A DNA stretch of 64,000 nt, from NCBI RefSeq assembly GCF_016859125.1, contig NZ_CP069338.1:62001-126000 (forward strand). The letters are read 5' to 3'. The translations under genes and the position numbers were made by a program. The stretch is from Archangium violaceum (lineage in GTDB: Bacteria > Myxococcota > Myxococcia > Myxococcales > Myxococcaceae). This document shows, one piece after another, positions 9,961 through 19,356 of the stretch (position 1 is its first letter; each line of letters begins with the position of its first letter). The notes under the pieces are model-generated. The model was not told where the DNA came from. It did no database searches and saw nothing but the letters and a program-made list of their open reading frames with translations.

Positions 9961-10620
9961 ATGAAGCTGGCCGGAGCAGTGGTGCTGCTGGTGCTCCTCA
10001 CCGGATGCGCGACAACCCAGGGGACAGGAGGCTCTGGCCCTTCACCCTCACCGGGGATCAAGCCCGCAGTGAAGAAGGAACTGCCCTGGTTGAACGTGCC
10101 GGGCGGACGGATGAAGACGACCCTCTTCTACGGCCCCTGGCAGTGCCGCCGGGAGTTCATGAACGGGTGTCAGCGGGAGTGCGCCAGCAAGGGCCATACG
10201 CGAAAGGGGTGCATGTGGCTGGCCGACTTCAAGTTCGATTGGGAGGGAAGGCTCGCCCTTCTACCCGTTCCCGTCAAAGCCGGGAGCCGCTACGGCATCT
10301 ATCACTGCTGTTGCGACTACCCTACGTTGACGAAGGAGCAGAACAAGGCCAGGCGTGACCAATGGAAGGCCGCGATGGAGTCCTTCCGTCAGAGTTGGAG
10401 TAAACGGTTCGGTGACTGGCCCACGGCCAGCACCGGCGTCAACTGGCCGGGGCACCATATCCGCGACCTCTGGCACGGCGGCGATCCGGTGGACCCTAAC
10501 AATATCTTCCCCGTGCAGCCGGGCGTTCACGACGAGTACAACAGGGAATACCCCGCTTGTTACAGCGGCCAGTTCCCCTGGAATACAGTGGGTCCCGACT
10601 TGCCCTACACGGACAATTGA
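9961..10620 (+). CDS. SitA-like lipoprotein toxin with C-terminal GHH-type nuclease signature
   Basis: 219 aa. The ATG at 9961 was chosen over one at 9889 because it follows an AAGGGGA ribosome-binding site and begins a clear lipoprotein signal (MKLAGAVVLLVLLTGCATT; lipobox LTGC, so Cys15 would be lipidated). Residues ~45-125 form a Cys-rich region (QCRREF, CQREC, GCMWLADFK, YHCCCDYP). The C-terminus carries WPGHHIRDLWHGG...NNIFPV...VHDEYN, the signature of the GHH branch of HNH/endonuclease VII-like toxin nucleases. The SUKH immunity gene starts within the stop codon. Known family: myxobacterial SitA toxins are lipoproteins with variable C-terminal toxins, passed between siblings by TraA/B outer-membrane exchange and followed by a SitI immunity gene. 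Assignment to SitA is inference from lipidation, size and linkage. No SitB-like gene is present upstream. Confidence 0.72.
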   Translation: MKLAGAVVLLVLLTGCATTQGTGGSGPSPSPGIKPAVKKELPWLNVPGGRMKTTLFYGPWQCRREFMNGCQRECASKGHTRKGCMWLADFKFDWEGRLALLPVPVKAGSRYGIYHCCCDYPTLTKEQNKARRDQWKAAMESFRQSWSKRFGDWPTASTGVNWPGHHIRDLWHGGDPVDPNNIFPVQPGVHDEYNREYPACYSGQFPWNTVGPDLPYTDN

Positions 10621-11117
10621 TGATGCCCACCCCTCTCAGCAGCCTGCTCGAAGAGGTCTCCCGCGAGCACTTCCCCCATCCTCCCGCCACGCCTGGGGAG
10701 ATTGAAGAGTTCGAGCGCCGGGTGGGCTGGAAGCTAGACCCCGACCTGCGGGCCTTCTACCTGCATTGCAATGGAGCCGAACTGTTCAAGCGGCTACCGA
10801 ACACCCCGTATCGTCTCCTTTCCCTGGCCGAGATCATCCGGGCACGGGTGGCTATCTACGGGGAAGATGATGACAAGTGGGGCCCGGCCACGATGTACAC
10901 CCTCTGTGACGTACAGGACGGGGATTACGTACTGGTGGACGTAGCCCGCCAGGAGAACGATCGCTATCCCCTGACGGACGGCTACCATGAGGCGTGGCCG
11001 AATCCGGAGTACTGCGGTCCGGTCGCCAGTTCCTTCTCGGAGTTCTTGGAGAAGGCGCTGCGCAGCAAGGGCCGCTTGTTCTACTTGCAGTCGACCAGCC
11101 AGGAGCAGCCCGGCTGA
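10620..11117 (+). CDS. SUKH (SMI1/KNR4) family immunity protein
   Basis: 165 aa, cytosolic, with no signal peptide. Start codons ATGATG at 10620/10623 overlap the TGA of the lipoprotein gene, so translation is probably coupled. SUKH features: an N-terminal helix followed by TPGEIEEFERRVGWKLDPDLRAF, then YLHCNGAELF, LLSLAEI and a C-terminal SFSEFLEKAL helix. Length is normal for SMI1/KNR4 domains. SUKH proteins commonly neutralise nuclease toxins encoded immediately upstream, which fits the GHH lipoprotein here. The partner relationship is inferred from the overlap. Confidence 0.8.
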   Translation: MMPTPLSSLLEEVSREHFPHPPATPGEIEEFERRVGWKLDPDLRAFYLHCNGAELFKRLPNTPYRLLSLAEIIRARVAIYGEDDDKWGPATMYTLCDVQDGDYVLVDVARQENDRYPLTDGYHEAWPNPEYCGPVASSFSEFLEKALRSKGRLFYLQSTSQEQPG

Positions 11118-11194
11118 CGAGCCGAATCTTGTTGTTGAGCTCAGCTCCGTCGGCACGTGCGTGAGGACCAGCTGGCACCGTGGCGGTGCTGTGA

Positions 11195-11980
11195 TTACCG
11201 CAGCCGTCCCTCGAGCCACGTCTTGGTGAAGATGTTGGTATCGAGGGGCGCGAGCTGCACATCCTCGTAGCGCACGATGATCTGCGTGCCCTCCTCCTCC
11301 TCCAGCTCGAGCACCTCACGGTAGTGGTAGACGGACTCGCCCGTGGCCGGGTCCTTGAGCCGCTGGTAGCTGCGGACGACATCGGTGCGCAGCGTCCGGC
11401 CCGACGGCGCGTACCCCACGCGCTTGACGATGTTGTTGTCCGCGTCGAGCCACAGCCGCAGCAGGGGGAAGCTGACCTCGGCGCTCTCCTTCGCCGTCAG
11501 CAGGAGCTTGCGGAAGGGGGTGCCGCGGATCGTCTCCACGCCGTCATCCTTCGCGGTGTAGTCCTCGGCCAGACGCGAGCGATCGAAGTCCCCCTCGCAC
11601 GCGATGGTGCCCACGATGTTGGCGCGCCGGGTGGTGCGTACCCACTGGCCCGTCGAAGCGCTGTACTCCCACAGGTTGCCGCCGATGCGCAGGTACCCGC
11701 CGCCCGCCAGGTTGCGCGGCTGGGTGATGAGCATGAGGAAGTTCTGCGCCGAGTCGCGGCGGTAGACGTGCATCTCGATGGCTCGCTCGACGCCGTCCTT
11801 GCGGATCTCCCGGATGCGCACGACGCCCTTGTAGTCACTGGCCATGGACATCCGCTTGTCGATGAGGCGCAGGATCTCATCCGGCGAGGGCGGTGGCTTC
11901 GCATCAGCGGCGCCCGCCACGGCCGGCAGCAGCAGGGCGAGCACGAGGGCACAGGCGGACACCAGGGCACGCGGGTTCAT
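11195..11980 (-). CDS. LolA-like outer membrane lipoprotein-sorting family protein
   Basis: 261 aa with a cleavable signal peptide (MNPRALVSACALVLALLLP...AGA). The body has the incomplete beta-barrel pattern of the LolA-like COG2834 family: KGVVRIREIRKDG, MHVYRRDSAQNFLMLI, LRIGGNLWEYSASTGQW, then VSFPLLRLWLDADNNIVKRV and a late IIVRYEDVQL strand. Known relatives bind lipid or lipoprotein acyl chains in the periplasm. The ATG at 11980 overlaps the stop of the permease gene before it (ATGA), so this is the last gene of a coupled permease-permease-carrier operon reading on the minus strand. It probably shuttles a lipidic cargo handed over by those permeases. The cargo is unknown, but the upstream biosynthetic gene is a candidate source. 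Confidence 0.8.
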   Translation of the reverse strand: MNPRALVSACALVLALLLPAVAGAADAKPPPSPDEILRLIDKRMSMASDYKGVVRIREIRKDGVERAIEMHVYRRDSAQNFLMLITQPRNLAGGGYLRIGGNLWEYSASTGQWVRTTRRANIVGTIACEGDFDRSRLAEDYTAKDDGVETIRGTPFRKLLLTAKESAEVSFPLLRLWLDADNNIVKRVGYAPSGRTLRTDVVRSYQRLKDPATGESVYHYREVLELEEEEGTQIIVRYEDVQLAPLDTNIFTKTWLEGRLR

Positions 11981-13278
11981 CACAGGGACTCCATGGCGGA
12001 TCGGGGAGGGAGGGAAGCGGCACGGGCCGCGGGGAGGATGGAGGCAAGGGCCGCGCCCACGGTGACGAGCACCACGGCGGACACGGCCTGCGACAGCCGA
12101 GGTGCCAACGGGAGGGTGTCGCTGAAGAGGAAGCCGGCGAGCGCCTCGGGCAGGGAGACGGAGCCCTGGAGGAAGGTGCACAGGGCCGCGGCCACGCCAG
12201 CCCCGAGGCTGGAGGCCAGCAGCCCCAACAACAGGCCCTCCAGCATGAACATGCCCACCACGGCGGTGCGCTGCATGCCCATGGCGCGCAGCGTGCCGAT
12301 CTCCCGCGTCCGCTCGCGGACGGCCACGCTCAGTGAGACGAACAGTCCCACCACGACGATGCCGAAGACGATGGCGCCCACCAGCACCGTCAGGGCGGAG
12401 AGCCCGTCGGTGATGAAGGCGAGGAAGGAGGACTCGTCCTCCCAGGTGGAGACGTCCAGCCGCTGGCCGGCCCAGCCCTCGCGCAGCAGCGGCGTCAGCT
12501 TGTCCCCGTACGCCTCGTTCGAGGCCGGCAGCACCTCGAAGCCCGCCTGGCGCAGCGCCTCGCGGAGACGTCCGCCCAGGGCGTCCACGTCCGTCGTCTC
12601 ACCACAGGCGAGCTGGAACACGCCCGCGGCCTCCGGGCGGTACCCGCCGAGCTCCCGCAGAGTGGCGTTGGAGACGAGGATGCCGGCGGACTCGCCCAAC
12701 AACCCGGCCCGCTCGGTGATGGCGACCACCTCGACGTCCAGCGCGTTGCGCTTGCCCCCCGCCGTCTGCGTGAAGAGGGTGGTGATGTCCCCGCGCTTGA
12801 CGCGGAGCCGCTCGGCGAGCTGCGTGGAGAGCGCCACCGTGCGCGGCTTCTCCAGCGACTGGAGCGCGCCGTCCTTCACCTTGAAGTGGGACAGCGAGTC
12901 CTGCTCGCGCGCCACGTCCAGGCCCATCATGAAGGAGCCCACCCGGTGGCGTCCGGCGCCCGCGGTGGCCTGACCGCGGCCCCGCTCGCGCAGGCGGCAC
13001 TCCGCTGGGAGCAGGGGCTCGACCACGGCGCGAACCCGGGGGGCCTCGCCGATGACCGGGGCGATGGAGTCGGGGTGCACCTTGAAGTAGCCGCCGATGT
13101 TGAGGTCCCCGCTGAGGAACGTCGTCACCACCTCGCGCTGGGTGGCGGCGACGCCCGTCTTCAGGGCCATCACCCCCACGAGCAGCGCGCTGGCGCCGGA
13201 GATGACGCACAGGAGCAACAGCCCCCGCTCGCGGTGGAGCAACAGGTTGCGAAGGGCGATCCGGAGCACGGCCAGCAT
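11980..13278 (-). CDS. FtsX/LolC-E-like ABC transporter permease
   Basis: 432 aa. Topology is one N-terminal membrane helix (LLLLCVISGASALLVGV), a large periplasmic domain (~residues 45-285) and three C-terminal helices. The coupling motif REIGTLRAMGMQR is the FtsX/MacB signature. The start at 13278 (MLAVLRIALRNLL) was chosen because it overlaps the preceding stop (ATGA). It probably forms a heterodimeric permease with the 13278-15320 product, as LolC/LolE or MacB-like pairs do. No ATP-binding subunit is encoded next to it or elsewhere in the window, so an ATPase must come from another locus. Downstream gene: LolA-like carrier. Confidence 0.88.
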   Translation of the reverse strand: MLAVLRIALRNLLLHRERGLLLLCVISGASALLVGVMALKTGVAATQREVVTTFLSGDLNIGGYFKVHPDSIAPVIGEAPRVRAVVEPLLPAECRLRERGRGQATAGAGRHRVGSFMMGLDVAREQDSLSHFKVKDGALQSLEKPRTVALSTQLAERLRVKRGDITTLFTQTAGGKRNALDVEVVAITERAGLLGESAGILVSNATLRELGGYRPEAAGVFQLACGETTDVDALGGRLREALRQAGFEVLPASNEAYGDKLTPLLREGWAGQRLDVSTWEDESSFLAFITDGLSALTVLVGAIVFGIVVVGLFVSLSVAVRERTREIGTLRAMGMQRTAVVGMFMLEGLLLGLLASSLGAGVAAALCTFLQGSVSLPEALAGFLFSDTLPLAPRLSQAVSAVVLVTVGAALASILPAARAASLPPRSAMESL

Positions 13279-15320
13279 CAGTCCTCCCTCTGGCGCATGG
13301 CCACGATGGGGGTGACCGAGCTGCCGCGCCACGCGGGCACCAGCGAGGCGCCCATCACCACGGCCGAGCACCCCAGCCCGACCACGAGCGCATGCCAGAC
13401 CTCGAGCCGCGGGTACAACACCGGGCCTCCCAGGAAGAATTGGAGGGACTCGTCGCGCACGGCGAGCCCCTGACCCGCGACGCCCAGCAGCACGGCGGCG
13501 CCCAGGGCGATGCCGAGCACGCTCCCCAGCGCGCCCAGCAGCAGCCCCTCCACGAGCAGGCCGGTGAACACCTCACCGCGCTGCATCCCCACCGCGCGCA
13601 GGGTGCCCACCTCACCGACCCGCTCCCGCGCCAGCAGCAGCAGCGTCCCGGTCGACACCAGCAGCACGAACAGCCCCACCAGCAGCGCGAGCACGAACAG
13701 CAGCACCCTCAGCATCCCCACCAGGCCACTGACGAAGCCGCCCACGTCCTCCCAGCTCGCGAGCTCCAGCGGAAGCTTCTGCTCCTGGGCGAGCAGGCGG
13801 ATGCGCTCGGCGACGGCCTCCGACTGCGCGCCGGGCTTCAGCACGAGGGCCGCATGCAGCACCCCCTCCTTCTGCTCCGCGTCGGTGAAGCGATCCGCGG
13901 GCCCCACGTCCTGGCGCTCGAAGACAGGCTCCGCGCCACCGGGAGCCACGGGCTCCTCGTCGATCACCGTCGGCAGACCGAACTCCGTGGCCGACACCTC
14001 CTGCGCGGGGCCGGACATGCCGAGCGAGTCCAGCAGCCGCCGGGCCTCCTCCGTCTGGGAGCGCGTCATCCGGTCGGCCAGCAGGCGCGCGGTGACGAGG
14101 TCCACCAGGCTGGTGGCGTTGGCCCGGCTGCCATCCCCACCGAGCCCGCGGAAGCGGAACGTCCCCCACACGCGCACGGGCACACCGGCCCCCATGGCCA
14201 GGGCACCTCGCAGCACGAGCGTGTCTCCAGGCCGGACGCGGTACAGCGGCAGGTGGGGCGCCAGCTCTCCATGGAAGAGCGTGTAGCGCGTGTCGAAGTT
14301 GCCATCGTCGAGCGTGAGGAACTCCTTCAACAGTGCCTCCAGCGCTCCCTCGTGCCCCAACTGGCGCGCGAGCACGGCCCGCAGCGCGGAAGCCCGCTCC
14401 ACGTCGAGCCGGGACAGCAGATCCGGAATCTCCGCCAGGTTGCGCTCCACCAGCGTCCGGGCCCGCTCATCGTCGGCGAAGGTGCTCCCCCGCTCGCGCT
14501 CGCGCTTCAGCTCGTCGAGCCGGGAGGCGATGGAGAGCTTGAAGTGCTGCTCGTAGGCCCCGTGCCCCAACAGCAGTCCACGGGCGCCCGGGGGCGGCAG
14601 CTCGCCCGTGACCAGCTCGAAGCGAGAGAAGGCCCGCGCGAACAGCGGCATGTCCGTGCCCAGGTAGTCCACGTCGATGGAGGCGCCCTCCCCCGCCTGC
14701 CGCGCCACGCGGTTCTCGAGGAACTCGAGCGCCGGAAACGGCTCCTCCGCGAAGCGCGCCCAGAACCGCTCCGAGACGGCCTCCTCCAGCGCGCGGAAGT
14801 CCTCCTGGGCGGACGCATCGTTCGCGAACGCCTCCTCCCGCCGGTGCGCGTCCCGGGCCACGCGCTCCAGGGTATGCCGCAGGTCCTCCGCGAGCCGACC
14901 CAGCCGGGCCCGACGCTCCTCGGAGGCGGGCTCCCTCGCCACGGCCCGCACCGCGGCGAACCGGTCATCCAGGTAGTTGCCGCGGAACACCGTGGCCCCA
15001 CCTCCCTCGAGCGGCACCACCTCGGCCACGCCCTCCACCGCGCGCAGCCGCGTCTCGAGCGCGGCGTAGTCGGGCAGCGGGACGAGCTCCGGCGAGCCTC
15101 CGGGGCCCGGCAACATCTGGGGCACCCCGGCCGAGGCGGAGTTGAACACCTGCAGATCGCCGGCTCCGCTCTCGATGAGGCTCTTGCGCGTCCCATCGGC
15201 GATGCTGCCCACGAGCGCGAGCCCCAGGGTGAGCAGGCCCGCCATCCAAGCCGCGAGCAGCGCGACGAGCCAGCTCCGAGGGCGCGCCAGGATGCTTCGC
15301 AGCGCGAACGACAGCACCAT
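13278..15320 (-). CDS. FtsX/LolC-E-like ABC transporter permease with large periplasmic domain
   Basis: 680 aa, much longer than its 432-aa partner. One N-terminal helix (LVALLAAWMAGLLTLGLAL) is followed by a ~400-residue extracytoplasmic region with charged, coiled-coil-prone stretches (ELKRERERGSTFADDERART), then three C-terminal helices with the FtsX motif GEVGTLRAVGMQR. The ATG at 15320 (MVLSFALRSILARPRSW) begins the conserved N-terminus. It is the first of three ATGA-overlapping genes. It starts 91 bp after the 1314-aa A-KR-ACP gene on the same strand, so both could share a transcript. Confidence 0.87.
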   Translation of the reverse strand: MVLSFALRSILARPRSWLVALLAAWMAGLLTLGLALVGSIADGTRKSLIESGAGDLQVFNSASAGVPQMLPGPGGSPELVPLPDYAALETRLRAVEGVAEVVPLEGGGATVFRGNYLDDRFAAVRAVAREPASEERRARLGRLAEDLRHTLERVARDAHRREEAFANDASAQEDFRALEEAVSERFWARFAEEPFPALEFLENRVARQAGEGASIDVDYLGTDMPLFARAFSRFELVTGELPPPGARGLLLGHGAYEQHFKLSIASRLDELKRERERGSTFADDERARTLVERNLAEIPDLLSRLDVERASALRAVLARQLGHEGALEALLKEFLTLDDGNFDTRYTLFHGELAPHLPLYRVRPGDTLVLRGALAMGAGVPVRVWGTFRFRGLGGDGSRANATSLVDLVTARLLADRMTRSQTEEARRLLDSLGMSGPAQEVSATEFGLPTVIDEEPVAPGGAEPVFERQDVGPADRFTDAEQKEGVLHAALVLKPGAQSEAVAERIRLLAQEQKLPLELASWEDVGGFVSGLVGMLRVLLFVLALLVGLFVLLVSTGTLLLLARERVGEVGTLRAVGMQRGEVFTGLLVEGLLLGALGSVLGIALGAAVLLGVAGQGLAVRDESLQFFLGGPVLYPRLEVWHALVVGLGCSAVVMGASLVPAWRGSSVTPIVAMRQRED

Positions 15321-15411
15321 TGCCGATGACTCCTGAAAGCGCGCCGCCGCCGCACCCGGACCGCATGGAGCCCCCGGGCGCGTGGCGGAACTGGGGGGGA
15401 CCGAAATCCTA

Positions 15412-18400
15412 TCAGGGGGCGTGCAGCGCGTGCAGCAGCAGGGCCACCTGTTCATCGGACAGACGGGTCACGTCCACCTGACTGGGGTCCACGGACTGGC
15501 GGATGTAGGCCGCCAGCCGGGAGACGGAGGGGTATTCGAACACGGCCACCTCGCGCAGCCGCAGCCCGGTGCGCTCGTTGACGCGCGCCATCACCCGGGA
15601 GGCCTGGAGCGAGCTGCCCCCGAGGGAGAAGAAGTCCGAGCCCGCGCCCACCGCGTCCACGCCGAGCACCTCGCGGAAGGCCTCCGCCACCACCTGCTCG
15701 AAGGGCCCCAGGGGCGAGTCCGCCGCCCCACCGAAGGCCTCCGCGGCGAGCGCCTGGCGATCCACCGTCCCCTCGGGAGACCTGGGGAGGGAGGGCACCG
15801 GGTGGAGCACCGCGTCGGCGCGCAGCCCTTCCTCCGGGAGCCGTCCACCGGCCTGGGGGACGACGAAGAGGTGGGCCTGCTCCAGGGGCACGCCGGAGCC
15901 CAGACCGGCCCCGCGCCAGGGAAGGGCCGAGCCCTCCACGCCCGCCAGCACCTGCGAGGCACCCGACTCCACCGCGAGCAGCAGGGCGGCCAGCGCCTGG
16001 GGCGGCTCGAGCATGCGATAGCCCGGGGGCGAGGCCTTCAAGTCCCTCGCCATGCCCGTGCCCCGGATGGAGCTGAACGACACCGCCACCGCGGACCGGC
16101 CCTCGGCGGCGAGCGCCTGCGCGAAGCGATCGATGAAACCCGAGGCGGCGCAGTAGCTCGCATGCAACCCCGCCCCGAGCGTTCCCATCAGCGAGGAGGT
16201 GAAGACGAGCGGGGAGCGTGGCCGCACGCGGAAGACCTCGGCGAGGGCCACCGCGCCGAGCACATGCGCCGCCGCGTCCCGCACGAGTGTCTCCGCCGTC
16301 TGGCTCTCCAGGGGAAGAGGCTCCAGGGTGCCGGCGAAGTGGAAGGCACCGTCGAGGGGACGGCCCCGCCGGAGCTCCGCCTGACGCACCACCTCCTGGA
16401 GCTTCGCCGCGTCCGTGATGTCCACCGGCACGTACTCCGCCGCGCCGAGCTCGCGCTCGACCGCCTCGGCGACGGCATCCCGCTCCCGCCGTCCCACCAG
16501 CAGCAACCGGGCACGGAGGCTCCGCCGCAGGTAGCGGGCCCAGGCCTGCCCCACCCCGCCGAGCGCGCCCGTCACCAGATAGAAGCCCTCGCGCTGGAGG
16601 CGGCGCGGCGACTCCACCCGCGAAGGCACCCAGGGCGAATAGGCCCGCTCCCAGCGCCGGCCGTCGTGCCAGGACACCTCGCGCGCGGCACGCGGAATCG
16701 CGAGCTCCCCGGCCACACACCGGGCGGCGGCCTCCTCGCCAGGAGGAACCCAGAGGACCCGAGCCTCCAGGCCGGACACCTCGGCCATGGCGGACCAGAG
16801 CAGCCCTGGCACCAGGAGGTGGGCCGAACCCGTGGCGAGCGCCCCTTCCGGAGACGGGACCACGGCCCAGAGCCGGACGGGCCCATCCGCGGCGGGACGA
16901 GCCAGGGCCCGCACCAGACGCAGCAATGGCGCGACGGCCTCCACCAGGGTGGTCCGGTCCATGCGCCGCGTCCCCTCGCTCCTGCCCACGGCGTACACCA
17001 CCTCCGCGACGGACTGTCCTCGCGCCGCGCTCGACTCGAGGGCTTGCGTCAGGGCCTCACCGGAGCCCGGCTCCACGTGGAGGAGCTGCCTGCCGGCGAC
17101 GTGCGAACGAAGGGCCCCGGCGAAACCGGCGTCGGAGACCACCAGGAGGGGACCGGATCCAGCCACCGTCTCCGAGGCCCGCCGGGCGCGAGGTACCCAA
17201 CGCGGGACGGCCAGACACCGGGGAAGGGTCGCGGGACCACCGAGGTAGCGCTCGGCCTCACGGCGCTCCGCGGCCAGCTCCCCGGCCTCGAAGCGGCGCC
17301 GCACCTCCGTGCGCCCGCGCTTGCCCAGCTCCGTCTTGGGAATCTGATGACGGGCGAGTGGCACCAGGTGACGGACCTGGAGTCCGAGTGTCCGGCCCAC
17401 GTGCTCGCGAATGGAGCGCAGCAACACCCCGAGCGGGGGCGCGTCCGGAGAGGGAACGAAGCCGACGAGGAGCTCATCCGTCTGCGTCCCACCCACGCGC
17501 GTGGGGCACGCCACGGAGAACGACGGCAGCACGCCCGGCACCTGCTCCACCACGGATTCGATCTCCTGGGGGTAGACGTTGTTGCCGTTGATGATGAGGA
17601 CTTCCTTCTGCCGCCCGGTGATGGCCATCTGGCCGTCATGGATGATGGCGAGGTCCCCCGTGCGCAGCCAGCCGTCCGGAGTGAAGGACTGGGCGTTGAT
17701 GGCCGCGTCATCCATGTACCCGGTCAGCACGGTGACGCCGCGCACCTGGAGGTGGCCCACCGCGCCCTGGGGCACCACCGCGTCCTGCTCATCGACGATG
17801 CGGAGCATCGAGCCCGCGGGAGGCGGACCGAGCAGGACGCAGGACTCCTCCTCGGGAGTGCGCACCCCGCGCGTCAGGGTGTGGAACGAGGAGGTTTCCG
17901 CCATGCCCCACCCGGGGCAGATGGCATCCTGGCGCAACCCCTCACGCTCGAGCAGCGAGGTGAAGCGCCGCAGGGTGTCGGGGATGATGGGCTCACCCCC
18001 GCAGGCCAGCACGCGAACGCGCGAGAGATTCCAGGCGCGGCGCTCGCCGCGGGAGAGCCGGTCCACGACGAGGCCATAGGCGAAGTTGGGAGCCCAGCTC
18101 ATGGTGCCGCCGAGCTCGGAGAGCAGGTCCAACCACCGCAACACGTCGCCCAGCACGTAGTCGCGCGAGACGAGCACATGAGACGTGCCCATGCGCAGAC
18201 TCGTGAGGTGGGGGTAGGCCAGTCCGGCGACATGGTCGAGCGGCATCCAGCTCACGCCGAGATCCTCCTCGGTGTACCAGCCGCCGGCCCGCATCGCATC
18301 GCACATGGCGAGCAGGTTGTCCTGGGTGAGGAGCACGCCCTTGGGGCGCCCGGTGCTGCCGGAGGTGAACGACAGCACGGCGGGAGAGGACGGAGCGTGC

Positions 18401-19356
18401 GCCACCGGCTCACCGGCGGTGCTCCGGTCCAACGACGAGAACGAGACGGCTCGCAGGCCCAGGGACTCCAGGGCGGAGACGGCCTGGGAGCCCGTGAGCA
18501 CGAGCGGTCCCCCCAGACGCTCCGACACGGAGAGGATGCGGACGACACCGGCATGCGAGCGCTCGAACGAGGAGGGCCACGCCATGGGCACGGGCACCAT
18601 GCCGCCGAGGGTGCAGCCCCAGAAGGCGCGCACGTAATCACCGGGCCGGTCCATCACGAACATCACCCGCTCGCCCGGCTTCAACCCCAGCGCCCGCAGC
18701 CCACCGAGGAGCCGGAGCGCCTCCTGCCAGAGCTCGGCATAACGCAGCGTCTCGCGCCGCCCCTCCAGGTCGATGAAGGTCACGGTGCGATCGGGATGGA
18801 CCTCCGCCGCATGCCGCAACAGCCCGCCGAGGTCGTCCGGGGCACCCGGAGGAGAACGACGAGGCTCCCCCACGAGGAAGGACGGCTGCCCAGCCCCCCC
18901 GCCAGCGGGACGGGAGGAGACATGCGCCGCCGAGGCCTCGCTCGCTTCACCTGCCCCTGGCCGAAGGGACTCGGGAAACAGCTCGTCGAAGGGCTCGAAG
19001 CGCTCGCTTCTCGATGCGGGGCCGGCCAGCGCCACCGCTTCGTGACCGGCCTGATGGAGCCGCGCCTCCAACCACTGGAGCCGGAGCGAGGTGGCGGGAG
19101 TCAAACGGCAGAGGGCTTCCCGATCGGGCTCCCCCGACTCGAGCACGGGAAGCGAATCCATGAGCGCGACGCACGGGGAGTCCTCGCCCAGGCGCTCCCG
19201 GAGAAAAGCCTCCAACGCCTCCGCCCGGAGCGCGCGCCACGGCACCACCCAGGCCACCGCCGCCTCCCCCACCTCCGTCACACAGACATCCTGCACTCGG
19301 GAGTCCGTCAGGAGGAGCTGCTCGACTGCGCCGGCCGACATCGTTCGTGGAGCCAT
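15412..19356 (-). CDS. Stand-alone adenylation-ketoreductase-carrier megasynthase (A-KR-ACP)
   Basis: 1314 aa. Residues 1-~85 resemble an extra A-domain C-terminal subdomain (VLESGEPDREALCRL). Residues ~165-690 are an acyl-AMP ligase: SFTSGSTGRPKGV at ~325, WMPLDHVAGL, GWGMAETS, DGWLRTGDLA and GRQKEVLIINGNN. Residues ~700-1170 are a PKS-type ketoreductase with its structural half; the NADPH motif TGALGGVG is at ~927, followed by FTSSLMGTLGAG and the ASYCAAS Tyr at ~1068. Residues ~1220-1295 are a carrier domain with SLGGSSL (Ser ~1248). There is no ketosynthase, condensation, reductase or TE domain. By domain logic it activates a carboxylic acid, loads it on its own carrier and reduces a keto group. 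Substrate and release are unknown. It is divergent from a methyltransferase and lies 91 bp upstream of the permease/LolA-like operon. Confidence 0.88.
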   Translation of the reverse strand: MAPRTMSAGAVEQLLLTDSRVQDVCVTEVGEAAVAWVVPWRALRAEALEAFLRERLGEDSPCVALMDSLPVLESGEPDREALCRLTPATSLRLQWLEARLHQAGHEAVALAGPASRSERFEPFDELFPESLRPGAGEASEASAAHVSSRPAGGGAGQPSFLVGEPRRSPPGAPDDLGGLLRHAAEVHPDRTVTFIDLEGRRETLRYAELWQEALRLLGGLRALGLKPGERVMFVMDRPGDYVRAFWGCTLGGMVPVPMAWPSSFERSHAGVVRILSVSERLGGPLVLTGSQAVSALESLGLRAVSFSSLDRSTAGEPVAHAPSSPAVLSFTSGSTGRPKGVLLTQDNLLAMCDAMRAGGWYTEEDLGVSWMPLDHVAGLAYPHLTSLRMGTSHVLVSRDYVLGDVLRWLDLLSELGGTMSWAPNFAYGLVVDRLSRGERRAWNLSRVRVLACGGEPIIPDTLRRFTSLLEREGLRQDAICPGWGMAETSSFHTLTRGVRTPEEESCVLLGPPPAGSMLRIVDEQDAVVPQGAVGHLQVRGVTVLTGYMDDAAINAQSFTPDGWLRTGDLAIIHDGQMAITGRQKEVLIINGNNVYPQEIESVVEQVPGVLPSFSVACPTRVGGTQTDELLVGFVPSPDAPPLGVLLRSIREHVGRTLGLQVRHLVPLARHQIPKTELGKRGRTEVRRRFEAGELAAERREAERYLGGPATLPRCLAVPRWVPRARRASETVAGSGPLLVVSDAGFAGALRSHVAGRQLLHVEPGSGEALTQALESSAARGQSVAEVVYAVGRSEGTRRMDRTTLVEAVAPLLRLVRALARPAADGPVRLWAVVPSPEGALATGSAHLLVPGLLWSAMAEVSGLEARVLWVPPGEEAAARCVAGELAIPRAAREVSWHDGRRWERAYSPWVPSRVESPRRLQREGFYLVTGALGGVGQAWARYLRRSLRARLLLVGRRERDAVAEAVERELGAAEYVPVDITDAAKLQEVVRQAELRRGRPLDGAFHFAGTLEPLPLESQTAETLVRDAAAHVLGAVALAEVFRVRPRSPLVFTSSLMGTLGAGLHASYCAASGFIDRFAQALAAEGRSAVAVSFSSIRGTGMARDLKASPPGYRMLEPPQALAALLLAVESGASQVLAGVEGSALPWRGAGLGSGVPLEQAHLFVVPQAGGRLPEEGLRADAVLHPVPSLPRSPEGTVDRQALAAEAFGGAADSPLGPFEQVVAEAFREVLGVDAVGAGSDFFSLGGSSLQASRVMARVNERTGLRLREVAVFEYPSVSRLAAYIRQSVDPSQVDVTRLSDEQVALLLHALHAP

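Noticed and set aside
13392-15329. 645-codon plus-strand open frame opposite the large permease
   Set aside because: Shadow frame: Gln/His/Arg-rich with no membrane or catalytic motif, whereas the minus strand has FtsX signatures and ATGA-coupled neighbours.
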